Of a stretch of DNA of 64,000 nt, positions 23,561 through 37,579 are shown in pieces (positions within the stretch are counted from its first letter, which is position 1; every line of letters begins with the position of its first letter). The position numbers and the translations under genes are program-made. The notes under the pieces are model-generated. The model was not told the origin of the DNA and ran no database searches. It saw only the letters and a program-made list of their open reading frames with translations. The stretch is from Lichenostomus cassidix (taxonomy: Eukaryota > Chordata > Aves > Passeriformes > Meliphagidae). The DNA lies in contig CM039182.1 in NCBI GenBank assembly GCA_008360975.2, forward strand, positions 54,820,491 to 54,884,490, written 5' to 3'.

Positions 23561-26500
23561 AGCTTTACGTAAACTTATGTAAAATACTGTTGTGCCAAGA
23601 AGAGATACTGCTACCTGTTGTGTAGAATGGATACAGCGGTGTCACAACTGCAATGCACTGGAGCAATTTGCTCTGCTCCTCAGGGTTGTTAAGGGTTTAC
23701 TAATTAATTGTTTTCAGATGGATTCATATTCTTAGGAAAACTTTGTTTTGTGCTTGGTTTTGGGCAATTACCTTATCTCAGTTGTTTTATAAAATATGCT
23801 ACTTTACTTAATTATTCTCTATGACTGTCTTTTTATTTTTACATAATTTGCTTAATTATTCTGGACTTTTTTTTTTTTTTTATGTTGTTGTCATCATTGT
23901 TTTGGTTTATGTGGTTTTTTTCCCTGAATGTTGAATCAGTGAATTCATAAGAAGAGTCCAGAACTGTGGTTTTGCAGCAATTCTGGGTTTGGGGTTTTTT
24001 TACGCCAGAGGAAAAATATATATCTCTTTATTATACAAATTCTAATTATCAAAGACCTGGAAAGGCTGTTTTGGTATTCTGTATTGATGTTACTTATGAA
24101 GCCACCTTCATTTCAAAACAGAAGATCTGTATTGTGTCTCTCTGGAATCCAAAATATACTCCTTCTTCCCTGAAAAACAGAGGTGATGTCTTGGTATTCC
24201 TCTCCACAGAATTTTCTCATGGTTCTTTCCACACTTTAGAACCTCTGAATTCCTTTGATGATAAAAGGAGAAAGAATGGATTTTATTCTTTTTCAATTTA
24301 GCTTTTTTTCTCACTTGAATGTGGTATCCATATACACCAGTAATAAGCAGTGCAGCTCAGGCTGAGGAAAGCAAGTCAGAATGTCAGCATATGGATTCAT
24401 CAAGCAATCTGGTGTGCAACTCTATTATTAAGCTAGAGAACAGTACAGGGCACTTGACCCATCAATGTTACATCACCAGAGATTGCTCTCTGGAACTGAT
24501 GATCATGATCATCTTGAACTTGCTGCAATGGTTACCGGCTGAGGTGGTAATCACAAAAGTATTTTGTCCCATCCCACAAGCACCTTGTCATGTAGAAATG
24601 CTTTTGAAGGTATAGTACTTGAATGTTGTGGGGTTTGTTTGGGTTTTTTCTTTTGAATATAACAAAATTTAAGTTGCAGTCTCATTTATTGAATACAAGC
24701 ATACAGTTAAATTCTCCTGCAGGTATTTATTAGCATTTTGCCTTTGTAGCCATTTTCTAATCATTGTGCAGATTAAGTATTTCAGGATGAAAAAGTTACT
24801 GTAGTTTTTTAGCAAGTACCTCAGGCAATTTGCTGACATATATCAGTGCACTTGTCAAATGCTTTGACACAGATGTCTGGTTTTGGCAACTACAGAATTT
24901 GAATATCCTACCCTGAACATAGCTATTCATAGAGTCAATTCAGATCTGGTGTAGGTGGATGCAACTTCATTGACTTCAACTCTGTGGCAGCCGCCTGTAC
25001 TCAAGCTGAATTTAGGCTTAAAGAAGTGTGCCCAAAAACAGCCTGGAGGGCACACAAAGACCTCTTGCTCCCTCTGCCTGTGTGGGAGGATGTGTCACAG
25101 ATGTTCCTGGGCCATCAGGGACAGCCATGGCACTGATGGATGGCCTGTCCTCACCCTTCCCTTTGTGTCCAGGAGGGTTAATTTAGAGTCAGTCAGTCTT
25201 AAGTAGTGGTTCCACCCATGCTCCAGTGCCAGTCCTTACCCTCTGGCTATCACATTTCTTCCACAGGTGGAGCTGGGAAGATGGAATTCTGTGTTTCACC
25301 TTATAAATGGTTTCTTTGGCCACTGTAAATATTCCATATCGAAAAAGACTCTTTATTCTCCCTCCAACCAGCCAATCTAACTTCCTGCAGCTACAAATCC
25401 CCAAGATTATCAATACTATTTTTTACTTAACTGAGCTTTTTGCTAGTTTTACAGTAGGCATTGAGAAGGAAAGTTTCTGTTCTGCCTTTGGAAGAGCAGC
25501 CACCCCAAACTGTCACTGTGATGGACGTCCAGGCTAGGGCACAGAGGCTCTTTGTCACTTCAGTTGGCCACAGTAATTTTGGGCACCCACTAGAGCTTCA
25601 ACTATGCTGCCCAAAAACACTTCTAGGGAGAGTTTCACATTGTGGAGAGGACAGCCAGGAAATTAATGACAACAGGGTCAACCTTAATGTACCTGCTAAT
25701 ATTCCATAGGTCTGTGGAGGCTGGTACTGCCTCTGCAGCTGTTACTTCCCCACTCAGTGATCCTCTACACCATGAAATACATTTGCATGACTGGAGAGGA
25801 GATGGAGGGCATGGGTCTCTGGCATTGCTGATGATCGCCTGTTCTGGTCTGTCCCAGTCCAGAGATGTTAGCTTCCCTTTGCCTCTGTCTGGTGTGAAGG
25901 GCGCAGTGAATGCATTGCAATTTGTAGCAAAACCCTAACATTACCATGTTAATATTCCCAGACACTGGGATTTGCCAAATTTATTTCACCAATGCTATGA
26001 GAGTATAAAAACCTTGTTGTAGATGTTTGCCTGCAGATAGAAACACAATTGCCACAGCATATTTGGGATTGTCACTGCATATCATGTCTAGATTTGATTT
26101 TTCTCAAGATGGTTGTGAAGTGAAACCCAGAGGATTGACACAATGTCTTTGCTTGTAAATCCTTATGCTGAGCTGCTCCACTGCTATCAGAAATAATCAC
26201 AAAATATGATGCTACAGGACACACGTCATCCTCTGGTTTGAAGAACACTTTTAATTTTATGCTCTACTATCACATAAATGCCCTCACTTGCACCTTAACA
26301 AGCCTCCAAATATTGGTTACCAAATGATCATATTATATCAACCCCCCTTTTGTTCTCTCACAATAAAATTGAACAACTGGGATGGAGAGAATTTGGCTTT
26401 GGTCCAAAACATGGCTAGATGCATCTGCATTTGGCTCTGTGCCCTAAGATATAATATTCAAATGTGAGTTGTCCTTAATTTTTGTTTAAATAATCCTTCT

Positions 26501-29500
26501 TACTTTTTTTCTTTCCTGGGGTGATTGCAGTGCTTGCAAGATGCTTTCCCCTCCTGTTGTCAGATTTTTGTTATTGGTAAGTGCAAATTCATCCCTTTTT
26601 CCCCATGGAATTCAGAAGAGATGAAATCCAGTGGGACTCTTTAGAAATTGAATGGGGCCCCTAGAAACTGCTCTTTCAGAACCACTTAATATTTAATAAA
26701 GAATGGTACAATTTCTGTAGTTTTCTTTAAATACTGTACAAAGTATAGTGAGGAAACTTATTTCTCTGATTTAATTTTTTTTTCCTAGAAAGAGCTTTTA
26801 TTACCCATGAAATCCTAGAGGTCTTATACTCAAACAGCTTTAGCTGATTCTCCTGTTGGTTAATAATTATGTATGTGCTATGGACAGTAAGGTCATGGTA
26901 CATATTTTCAGGGTGGACCTGTTCTGATGGCAGTTGCTTGCAATAGAGTTACACATAAATCCTTTGTGCATGAAGCTTTCTGTGATTAAAGAAGGGCAGG
27001 ACTCTGAGAAATGGTGTAGTACAAAATTAGCTGCAAATTTAGTCTTGTCTTGTACTTTTCCATTCATGCTGCCTTAAATTCAGAGCCATAAAGGGGAGAA
27101 CAGGTCAATGGAGAGTATGACCTTCAGCTGAGAAAACATTTGCTGTATTTTCAGTGCTTTATTTTTTTTATTAGTACTGATAATGCTGAGCAACAGTACC
27201 AATTAAATTGGTGTAAACAGAGATTATAATGTGATTAGTGATAACACAGTTGACAATACGTGCCTTTAATAAACAGTAGTGTCTGTATTTTTAAAGCACC
27301 ACCAACATGTTAAGGCTTGGTATTTCATAAGACAGCAGAGCATGGGGATTGCTTTAAGACAGCAACCTGAAAAAAAACATTTCATTTATAAATGAAATGT
27401 GTTTTAGTGTTATATACCCCAGTAGGCATATTATCATTGGGGATAATCATTCAAAATCTGCTCTGCTTTGGTAATAAGCTGAAAGAGAGACAGAGCGGCA
27501 TTTCCAAAGACACTGGGGGTTGTTTTCTTAGTCCTTAGGAACAAGTTATTTTAGCTTTGTTTTGGGTTTTGGTTTTGTTTTTTTTTTTTTAATTAAAAAA
27601 GTGCTGAGTTCTGTCTGGAGAGTAGTCCTAAAAGGCTAGGTTTAATAATTTTTCCAGATTTACATGAACTGTTATGTAAATAATGACAAATATGGGGACT
27701 TAAAATACACAGTGTGACCAAGGAATTAAGAATCTTCCTTAACCACCTGATCCAACAACCCTGTGTAAGGTATTTAAATCAGGTATGGTGAGTAATTGTA
27801 AGTCAAGTGCTTCAGTTGCTGAAGCAGTTAACAAAATAAGTTTTTGTTTATTATTAAAGTCTTTCCAGAGGCTGAATTTCTCACTGTCGCTTCTCAGATT
27901 ATAGTTACTGCTCCCTTACAATAATGAATGGGAGATTTTTAGCTTGTTGTCAGGGCTGGCGAGGTGGACTACCAGACTGCTGAAGCAGAATAGGTTTATA
28001 TCTTACTAGGTCAATGTGAAAACGAGTTGGAGTCAGCAAATGTTGATCTCCAAGAGGTAACAAGATGCAAAAAATTTCATCTCGTCATTTATGTGGGATC
28101 AGCTTTTACTGAAACTGGCTCTAAAAAACCACCTATTCCTGGCTTGGCCTTTTGTCTTCCTCCTTTCTTCTCCCTATCTTCCTGCAATGGTATAAGACAT
28201 TTTTTTCCCCTCAGCTATAATTGTGAATGAGATTCAAATCTGGGAGATATATAGTGGCTGTGGATCTATAATATTCAGCAGTTGAAAAAAATGTGATGAT
28301 GCAGAGTCCCAAGAGAAACTATTTAAGAACTTTTCTGTAAAACTCTGGTCCTGGCTGCCACATGGGTTGCACCTGACCAGCACTGGGAGGAGACCCTGCA
28401 AACCCAAATAAACACTATTACAACATACTGGGCATAATAGCATGTTCCCTGTTCCTATTCCTATTTGCAATAGTGTCCTAGTCAAAACAGGAGCTTTGCT
28501 TAAAGGTACTGTGAAGGGGACTCTTACCTTTCTTAAATGGTATAATGAAGGTCATTTAAAAATTGAAAAATGTTTATGATATAACAGTTCTTTTGTACTG
28601 ACCTTGCAAAAAAAAAAGTTAGATGTTCTTGATGAGGCCATAAAAAGAGTTTCTTTCAAGCAAATTTATTGAACCTAGTGATGAAAAAAAGCAAAGGAGG
28701 CGTACCTCTACATGGAACAAAACAGTCACACATTTATCTAAATTAGAAAGGGAAAACAGTGTATTTCTCCCAATCTGATGTTCTTCTCTTTCTTTCGTTT
28801 TTAATAGAAGATTTCACAGCTAGATATTTGTTCCTACTGAATCTATTCCTTATAGATTCCTATAGATCTATTCCTATCTGACATGGTAACTTCCACAAAT
28901 GAACTATCGTAAGTGTAACCTATTTTTCATTTCAAGAAAAGATTTTTATTAGTAATTGCTTCTCTCCCTTAACAGTGAACAAGGATGTTGCTGGAAAACA
29001 GCATTAAAATAATATCACCTCTCTTAAGAAAAAGGCAGTGGAGGCAGACATAATTTGTTTATGCTGCTGTTATATTATAGAGCAGCACCAATGACTCATG
29101 AATTATCACCTGCTGACATTGTCACTGAACACAGTGTCTGCATGGTTAGGTACTGATATTTGTCAGAAATTATAAAGATAAGAAGACAGGATACTTAGTA
29201 TGATTTGACCACTTGGTTATTGTCTGCTCTCCGATGAGTGATTTTGTGTTACCTACACTAGGAGACTGTAGCTGTATATTATGGACATAACATACAAGGC
29301 AGCTCTTCAGCTGCATGAAGCTTCCATTCTCACCAACTGTGGGTCTCCTGTGGAAAAACATGGTAGTTCATCAAAAGGCCAGAGCAATGAGGGCACTATA
29401 TCAGTTGTTTATATTGAGACCCTGAAACTAAACTGAAGCCGAGATGCCTGTGAGAGCTGATTCCCTGGGCTGGGAGGTAGATTTCAGTACCTCTTGTTGC

Positions 29501-29962
29501 TGCCTCCCGAAATTCACATGTGGATGTGCAGGTCCAGTGCCACTGCAACTAAATGTTTCTGTTTGAGTCAATAGGTTGTTTATAAGCAACTGCTGATGTG
29601 CATTGTGTTTATATTGATAAGTGAGTGTTATTTTTAAGTTTGACAAGAAGATGGTTGTGGGGAACTGTGACTTGTGAGTCTCTGCCACAACATTGTTGGG
29701 TCCAATGCCTGTGTTACATAGAGGCTCACATTTCCTTGTGCTGGCTGGCTGCCATTTTGATACAGCCTGTAAGGAGCTGCTTAGCTTTAAGTAATTTCTG
29801 AACAGCGGAAGTATAGTGTAACTTCCCCTAATTCAGTATCAATAAGCACAGACGCTGAAATACTTCTCACTGTGCTTCAGTGCAGATGTTTTCTTCTCTG
29901 CTTGGGCTTATCATGTGTCTCTTGCCCAGCTGCTGTCTGGGTGTTTCCTACAGTGTCTTCTG
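23561..29962. other. Intergenic, no gene recognised
   Basis: T-run at 23869-23881, a 24-bp perfect palindrome at 27377-27400, and a T-run near 27579-27590. No open frame resembles a known protein. Confidence 0.45.
27377..27400. repeat. Perfect 24-bp palindrome
   Basis: ACATTTCATTTA immediately followed by its reverse complement TAAATGAAATGT. With flanking AAAA/GTTTT the symmetry nearly continues. Could be a remnant of a palindromic MITE or chance in AT-rich DNA. Confidence 0.85.
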
Positions 29963-30154
29963 CATCTCATCATCTCATCTCATCTCATCTCATCTCATCT
30001 CATCTCATCTCATCTCATCTCACCATCTCATCATCTCATCTCATCTCATCTCATCTCATCTCATCATCTCATCTCATCTCATCATCTCATCTCATCTCAT
30101 CTCATCTCATCTCATCTCATCTCATCATCTCATCTCATCTCATCATCTCATCTC
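29963..30154 (+). repeat. Pentanucleotide array (CATCT)n with ATC insertions
   Basis: About 190 bp of CATCT units, interrupted at least six times by an extra CAT triplet (CATCATCT). The unit has no stop codon in any plus-strand frame, so all three frames stay open and give overlapping false proteins of HLISS repeats. Confidence 0.95.
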
Positions 30155-33100
30155 TTGTACAGTTCCATATTGCGATACCTATGCTGAAAACTCCTTTCAA
30201 CTGCCCCCTCAGCAACAGTCAAGCTCTTGTGAAAGCCACTCAAAATCCTTCCACAACATATTTGAGTGACTGCATTATGGAGGTCATGGATCACATACTT
30301 ATGTCATGTCATTGGATTGTGTTGTCTACTGCTAATTTTAGGTTACAGATTTTCTCAGACACAAATGAACTTCCTCTGTGGCTTGTGTAGCTCCAGCTTC
30401 ATCTTTGGTGTGACATGGCTGCTGGGAAGCAGATACAGTCTTTCAGCTGGCTACTTTGGCAAGGTTCTTTTCTGCAAATGGTTCATATCTAGCTCATAGC
30501 AAACATTTTGTGTCTATTTTTCCATATCTTTGACTTTTCTCATTAAAGCCTCTCAAATGTTCAAGGATAGGGGGCTTTTTTTGCCATTCCAAGGGAAGGG
30601 AGGAGTCTTTACTGTAAAACTTCCCTTTCTTGGTGATTTGCTTTCCCCTAAAGCTGTGGAGGCCACTTCTTTCTGCCCTCATGCAGTGAAATCCTGAGAA
30701 ACTGTGTGGCCTGCAGCAAATGCCACTTTCTGTCTGAAACCCCTCAGCAGTTTTAAGGGCCTTTTGAGTCTTCAGACCCTAGCAAAAAAGGCCATGCTTA
30801 ATCCTTAAAAACAGCTTTTCAATTTTAGATTCCTATTCCAAAAGTCCAGTTAAAGACAAACACGGAAAGTTCATTGTCAAACCTATGTAATATATCAGCC
30901 ACAAAATTAGGTTAATGTACCAGAAATTATGTGCTTTCTGAGCTAAAAGGACATCTAAAAAGAAAAGCCATTTACTTCTTGGTAACAGCTTTAAAAAGTA
31001 AATCCTACTTAGAAACTTTAAAACTCTTTCTAAAAATATGATAGAGCTGTTTTAGGAGATCCCAAGAGCCTGTTTTAAAGGCTCTTTCTGTCCAGTTTTC
31101 TCCATTGGCCTGCATCAGGTTACAGAGTTTTGTCTCATTTTTTTTCCCAGTTCTCAACCCTTGCTCTGTCACTCTCCCAGCCCACAGAAGCCAAAAGTTC
31201 TTTGAATCAAATAGATTTTTTTGCTGTCCCCATCTCAAAACCACCACAAACAAATAAACAAACAAAACCAAAGCCAACCAAAAAAACATCAAACCACAGA
31301 AAAACCCACAAGAAACCTCACCAAAACTCTAGCCTCCACCTACCACTTGTGAGACCAATTTAACGGTAGTGCTTCAGTGCAAGAACTGGTTAACTGGGTG
31401 TGGGAGGGGTCAAGGTGAAAATGTGCTTAGTTGTCATTTAAGAGAGCACAGACCAGAGAAGTGATGCAGAGCTACTCATCCTTGCAACTGCTGCATAGTG
31501 TACATACAAGTTAATTTGTTACTGGGATAGGGACACAGCCAAGTCCTTGAATGCAGACCATTATGTTAACCTTAGTGAGCCCTTGGGTCTTCAAAAATAG
31601 CTCAGAGAAAAGACCCATGTAATTTATGGGGAGTCTTTTGATATTTGGACTCCCCAAATCAGCAAAATTAAAGGTATCTTCTGTGTTTGCTTCTTTTCCA
31701 AGCTCCCCACACAGTAAGGTTTTTGATGAACAAAGAAGTGATGATCAGATTATTTTTCTAGATCCTTTTTGGCAGCAGGAATTTTGAAAAGCTAAGAAAC
31801 AATCTGTTGTGTGCTCCTTTTCCTTGTTAACCTTCTTCTGTATTTCAGCTTTCCAACACCAGTAATTCCAGGAGAGATTTGCATTCCAAAAAGGGAAATT
31901 TAATCTGGAATTTCTGCTATTTTTCCAAAGACCCACTTATCACAACACACACAGGGCTAGAAAGTGGTTGCTCACCTGAAGTCTATCTTAATTCAATTTA
32001 GTTCCTCCCTTCACCAACACACCTGCCCTAGGATGGTGAGTGAGGTATAACATATTAATAAGGTATAAACAAATTAAGTGCAAGTTTTCTGTAATGATCT
32101 CACATTATGAGAAGCATGGGAATAGAGTTGAGAGATTGCAGTATGGTTGTTAATATCCTTATGGAATGCATGATTGAGGTCTCCGGCAGTATGTTGCCAG
32201 CTTTGGGAAATTTGTAACTTTTTGTCAAAATGACCCAACGTGGCAGGGAACAGCTGAAATTAATGAATGTTCAAATTCTCATTCCTGTTTAGTGGGTAAT
32301 TATTCAAAAATGTTCATTGAGTTTAGATACCAGGGCAGAAATGTGAACCCCAGATGACACAGAGCTGTGTGGCCTCCTAAAGGAGCTTCTGACCAATATG
32401 GAAATATAATAGTTCCAGTCCCCACAGGAGAGGACTCTTACTCTAGTGGGAACTGTTTCTAAGATCTTTCATCTGTACAAAATGACCACACAGAAGTTTG
32501 TCAAAACAGTGTTGACAAGATGCTATTTTAACATAAGCAGTAGTCAAATGCTTGATAGGCTTGAGCTGGGGTCTTAGCTTGGAGTGTACACTGGAACCAA
32601 TCTTGTTATAGGGCTCTGATTTTAAAACTTTTTTTGTTTTTTAGCAGACATTTAGAAAGCCATGGTCACGCACAGTTTCTATCTGTTCTGGTACCTCTCT
32701 TCATATTTGCCTGTGAACAACTGACAGTAAAATACTTCTATATGAGATCTCTTATAGATCTCATATAGAGGTATAAGAAAATAGCTTTTGGCACAGAAAC
32801 TTGATAATAAAAATACTTTGTGCATGTTTCCCACATTCAATTTTGTTCCTTGCTAGTTTCTATATTGTGGACATTATGCTAAAATCTTTCTTATAAGAAA
32901 TTCTCTTATAAACTCAGCCTACCATTCAGGAGTCCAAATACCTTCTTCAGTTGTTAATCACCACTAGTGGTGAAAATGCAACAGTCCATATTTTCCCCTG
33001 CCACACCTTTTCATGAAAGGTTAGATGTAAAACAAAGTTATGGTTAACACACTGGCCCGTGTATTTTGCAGTTTGTTATCAATGCTGCTTCTAAAAGGAA

Positions 33101-34657
33101 ATAACCAAGCTCATTCTTTGCTGTTTTGTCACTGCAGGGACGACAAAGAACAGAAGCGACAATAGAAGCAAGAAAGATTTGATTCCTAAGGAGATATTAC
33201 ATAAAAGCAGTGACAAAATGTTTTCTAAAATTTTCTAAATGTTTATTCAGTGAGACTCATTCTCTTTATTCCAAATACAATATTTTAGGGTTTATGCATA
33301 GTTTTTTAACAACTTAAAAAATCTGTGTTTTGTCTGGTTTTGTCCCCAAAATAAATAATATGCAGTTTTGTCATGGGAAAAATAATGAACTTCCCTAATA
33401 ACTTTGTTCAACAGTTTGCAGGTGTCAGTCATAAGTATCAACACGAATAAACCAATATAATAGCCATATAATATTAAAGATCCATACAATAGAAATACCA
33501 CATGAATAAACTGAAACATCAAAGGGTCTTGAATAAAGTTTCAGTCTTTTATTTAAGATGATAATCTCTGGGTTGTGCATTATCTTCCCTGTTCTAATGA
33601 TGCAGCAACCTGCTACAATTTCCTTTCAATAGGGTGTAGATGTAGCTTTTTGGGGAAAAAGCATTCTGCTCCAAAAATAGTGTCAAGAACTCTGTTCCTG
33701 ATATCTGACAGAAGGTATTAAATAACCTGCTCTGCCATCTAATGTAGAGAAGTTTATGATTCCGTACTATAAATTGTAGTAAATTTTCTTTAGCATCTGT
33801 GTGTAGCTATAGCCTCCCCACAGAAGCTTGCTAGAATTCTTGACATTTAGCTTCAAGAACAATATTTACTCTGCACCGTGCTTATCTCCAGAAGCATGGT
33901 GAGTGATCTGCATTTATCCGGGCTCCAGCTTCTGGTGATAGAGAAGGGTACAAGGAGCTGACACTGTGACCCTGAAATTACTCCAGCCTTAGTGCAAACA
34001 AAGCCTTCTGCTGAACAGTTAGAGAGTTTAGGAGAAGTTTTGGCAGTTTAGTAGAATTAGCTGTGACAGAAGGATGCTGCAGAGGATCCTGCCACCCTTC
34101 GTCCCCCTGCATGCATGACTTCTGTTAATTGAGGGTGAGGAAGGGGTGTGCAAAGCAGGTGCTTCAGCAGAACATATCCTTACAGAAATACTGTGCTAGA
34201 CCATGAAAGCCATCGCTCTTTTATGCTGCCCTGAAGACACTCTGACAACACCGCACCTGTGCTGCAGCAAAGTTATGCTTGCAATTGTAAGAGCAAGGAC
34301 TGAAGTAATGTCAATCTGGCTTCACCAGCAATCCTAGAAATATCTTGCAGGCATTCTCCCAACATTGGTGTGTGCAGAGTACTTCCATGGAAAAGGCATG
34401 TCTTTTTGATTTTTTGATGAAATTCAGAGTGCTAAGAAAGCGTATAGATAATATTCGTCATCTACTTCATCAGCAGCCCATTCTGTACCCATTTTGGAAG
34501 CTGCTCAGCTAATATATTGGCTCCTGATATGATGTCTGAAGTCCTTGATCAATTATTTTTGCTCATTTTCTTGGCTCAGAGCAGAGGCTGTGGCTAGCAC
34601 AGGTTTTTTCATGAGAAATTTTCTTGTGTTTCATAAATAAAGATAAAGTTTGGATGT
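30155..34657. other. Intergenic, no gene recognised
   Basis: Contains an A/C-rich stretch near 31248-31320 and a perfect hairpin at 32738-32768. No supported gene. Confidence 0.45.
32738..32768. repeat. Perfect inverted repeat, 13-bp arms and 5-nt loop
   Basis: CTATATGAGATCT, loop CTTAT, then AGATCTCATATAG. Each arm contains a BglII-type AGATCT. No terminator context or gene nearby. Confidence 0.85.
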
Positions 34658-34850
34658 TGTTGGAACAGTGTTCCAGAACTTGGGCAGTGTAGGCTTGGCC
34701 AATCAGGCCTGGGGGAAGGCTTTTGACTGACCAATCTGGGTGACTTTTGAAAACTCTATATATGTGATGAAATCAAAACAATAAAGGTCATTCCTTCTTG
34801 CCACTGAGAACTGGTGCATTCATTACTCTGCTAGCTGCTCAACAGCGACA
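34658..34850 (+). mobile_element. Short LTR-like unit (~193 bp)
   Basis: Starts TGTTGGAACAG and ends AACAGCGACA. Inside are two CCAAT boxes (near 34699 and 34731), a TATATAT box near 34757, AATAAA at 34780-34785 and a downstream T-rich stretch. This order is that of an LTR with a very short U3 and R, perhaps internally deleted. No target-site duplication is clear. Family unknown. Confidence 0.45.
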
Positions 34851-37175
34851 CAGAGGCAGATTTCTGTACAGTAATTGCTGGCTCACACAGTCTCTGGGTG
34901 TGTTTGTATATATATGTGTGTGATAGATATATAATGATCTCTGCATCTAGAACATGGTGATTTTCTATTGCAGTTTATGTCAAATCACCAAGCACAGCTC
35001 TGTGGGGCCATGAAATAAATCTCCCTCAAAAATGAGTGTATCTCTTGTGTAGTGAGTGGAGTTTAGTACCCATCAGAAAGCAAGAAGTGGTCTTATTCTG
35101 CTAAAGCATTAACTTTTCCCTTCCCTCCAAGACAGTACCATGACCTGGCATTTGGGGGGCAGCAACCATATCATGGGGTCATTTACAGCCCAGCAGTTCA
35201 TCCACAGAGCTGGAGAAAGGCTTACACTTGGGATCACCCAGGCTGCTCTGGGGGGTGAGCTGCTCTTTGACAGCAGAGACTGCTTTGGTGTCCTATTACC
35301 ACTTTGTGAAGGTAGCTGGTTGCCCGGGTGGCATTTTATTGGCATGCCTGGCTTTTTAAATTTTTTCCTTTTTTTTTCTTTTTTGTGACGGTATGCAAAT
35401 ATGAGTATCCTGCACCCCAGGATAATGACAAGGAGTGGAGGTAATTTTTAAGGAGAAGCTGTATAAGCATGGCACAGTTATAGTTCTTGATGTAAAGAAA
35501 GTCACCAATTCACAAAGGAATTTGATTACCTCTATCCATTGCACACACACAGTGAGTGATCGTGCTACTAACCATCTGTCATCTATTTCATTTGCATCAT
35601 CAACACCTGCCCTGTTTATCTGCTACATTCATTTCTTCTCTGAATTCTTACACTGCTTTAATAAAATACAGAAATATTATTGTTTAAAACCAATTAATTT
35701 ACAATCCTCCACAGAGATCGTATTACTTATATTTCAATTTAGCTTCTAATGACCTGCTTTCTTGCAAAATGACTTAATTCTGGTGTCAAAGATTAGTTAT
35801 TAGACATTACCCTGATTCACCAGTCATGTACTGCTGAGACAGTCAAAGCAGCTCTAGGTGTCCCCAGCCATTAATCAGAACTTAGAGACATTTTCCCTTT
35901 AACTCATTACAGAACCTGATTTCATCTGCCACTTTAACTCTTTGTTTTACTGAGTGTCTTGAATCTACTTTTCTTTCTTGTTTTCACAGTTTGGCCCTTC
36001 AAGAAAATGAGTGGAAGTCTAATTGCTTTGGAAAAAACCTGTTGTTGATTGTATTTTCTGCTGGCCCTCTACTGAGAAACTAATTTTGCTTCTCAACTGT
36101 TATGTGAATGGGGTCTAAAAAGCAGTTCTTGTTCCCTACACTGGTTTTGGGAGAAATTAACACAATTGGATTTTTCACACAGTTATAGGATCTACGTTCC
36201 TTCTGATATCAAGAGACAGTATTACAACAATAGACCACAGAAGCCAAGCTGCTTCCATGGGAGTGCCTTGGCAAGGCAGCTATTGCCAGCCGCCTCCTTC
36301 CTGAGCTTCACAAAACGCGTTATGAAGCAAGTGGATAAATCCAGCCAATTCCTACAGCATCGGCTGGGTTTGTGGTCATTCAGAAGAATGGCTGGTTTTG
36401 TGGTTCACACATTGATGTTTCATATACAAAATATTATGTGAAATCTAGGATAGGGCCAAATTCTTCTTTCTCACCATATTCCTGGCAAGGGCTGGCTTTT
36501 CTTGCTCATAGGCTAGTATGGCTTCTTCAGCCTTCACAAGTGTTGCAGCACTTTACTGAGAGTAACCCTATTTGCGAGGCATTTTCAGGCTGTGATTCGT
36601 AGACAGTAAGGATGGATTCAACCTTTGGTACCAGTACTATTTTGATTCAAGTACTATTTTGATGCAACTACTTTGATTCAAGTACTATTTTGTGTCTTTA
36701 CTGATTCTGTGATGCACAAGAGAAATACTTGCCATTACATTAAATCTCAAATCTTTAAAACATTTCAGCAACTAAGACATAAAAATTGCATATACAAATG
36801 AATGGATTATATATAGAAATTAAATCTTTGGAGCGATTTATGACAACTTAAGCTTTTGAACAATTACATGCAGAGTAGTTTTAAAATGCAGAACAAAAAA
36901 ACTTCAGGCTTATAAAAACTCATTCATGGAGATGGCTCAACTGGTAGGATTTAATGTAGGAAAGGTTGCTTCTTTTATTCACAGCCAAGTCTATATGCTG
37001 CAGTACTACTTCAAATAAAATTTTATTTTTAGCATGTGCAAGTGCTGTGATTGAGAGTGGGTGAAATTTTTTACTTTCCCAAAACTGACTAATTTCTGTC
37101 TGTTGAAATTAGAAAAGATACCTAGTGATATAAAAGGCAAATAATGTCTCATCTGACTTCTTGACAACTGCATAC
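34851..37175. other. Intergenic with a small tandem repeat
   Basis: A TA/TG-rich stretch near 34907-34933 and a 17-bp tandem repeat at 36633-36692. No supported gene. Confidence 0.45.
36633..36692 (+). repeat. Imperfect 17-bp tandem repeat (~3.5 copies)
   Basis: Units AGTACTATTTTGATTCA, AGTACTATTTTGATGCA, a shortened ACTACTTTGATTCA and a final AGTACTATTTTG. Confidence 0.8.
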
Positions 37176-37579
37176 AGATTCGCCCCAATCAAGCCCAGAG
37201 ACACTTCCGAGACCAAGTCAGAGAAGTGGGTATTTGCTTTATTGGATGCACTGGGTGTGTAGGAATTGTTTCCACCAAACACACACACCTCAGTACCCCC
37301 AAAGACACAGTGCTATAGGTAAAATTCATGAATATTCATTACATTCTTCAGGAGAGGAGTGGTTATACAAATAATTTCTTGGAAGTCATTAATATGTTGT
37401 GGTGGTCTTTGGAGACCCCCAAAGACCCCTCCAGGGTGAAGGTTTCTGTGCTGGTTTCAAATGCATGTTTAGCTGATAAACCATCAGGCCAGACCTGTTA
37501 CCTACAATTTAAATTTGAATCAAGAGTTCAGCCCTCAGCTCAGACAGGCACCGTGGAAGGGGGGCAAAAGCTCAGAGAA
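37176..37579 (-). mobile_element. ERV LTR, minus strand, copy D1 (internally deleted)
   Basis: Same family and orientation as 46064-46536. On the minus strand it has AATAAA at 37238-37243 followed by CACTTCTCTGACTTGGTC and ends in GGGGCGAATC, a typical R/U5 layout. Relative to the second copy it lacks three internal blocks of about 20-35 bp, giving 404 bp instead of 473. The plus-strand open frame at 37328-37657 is only partly shared and not a gene. Outer boundaries are set by loss of similarity between copies. Confidence 0.65.

Noticed and set aside
29872..30390. Open frames of 172, 129 and 90 codons
   Set aside because: They result from the stop-free (CATCT)n array in all three frames.
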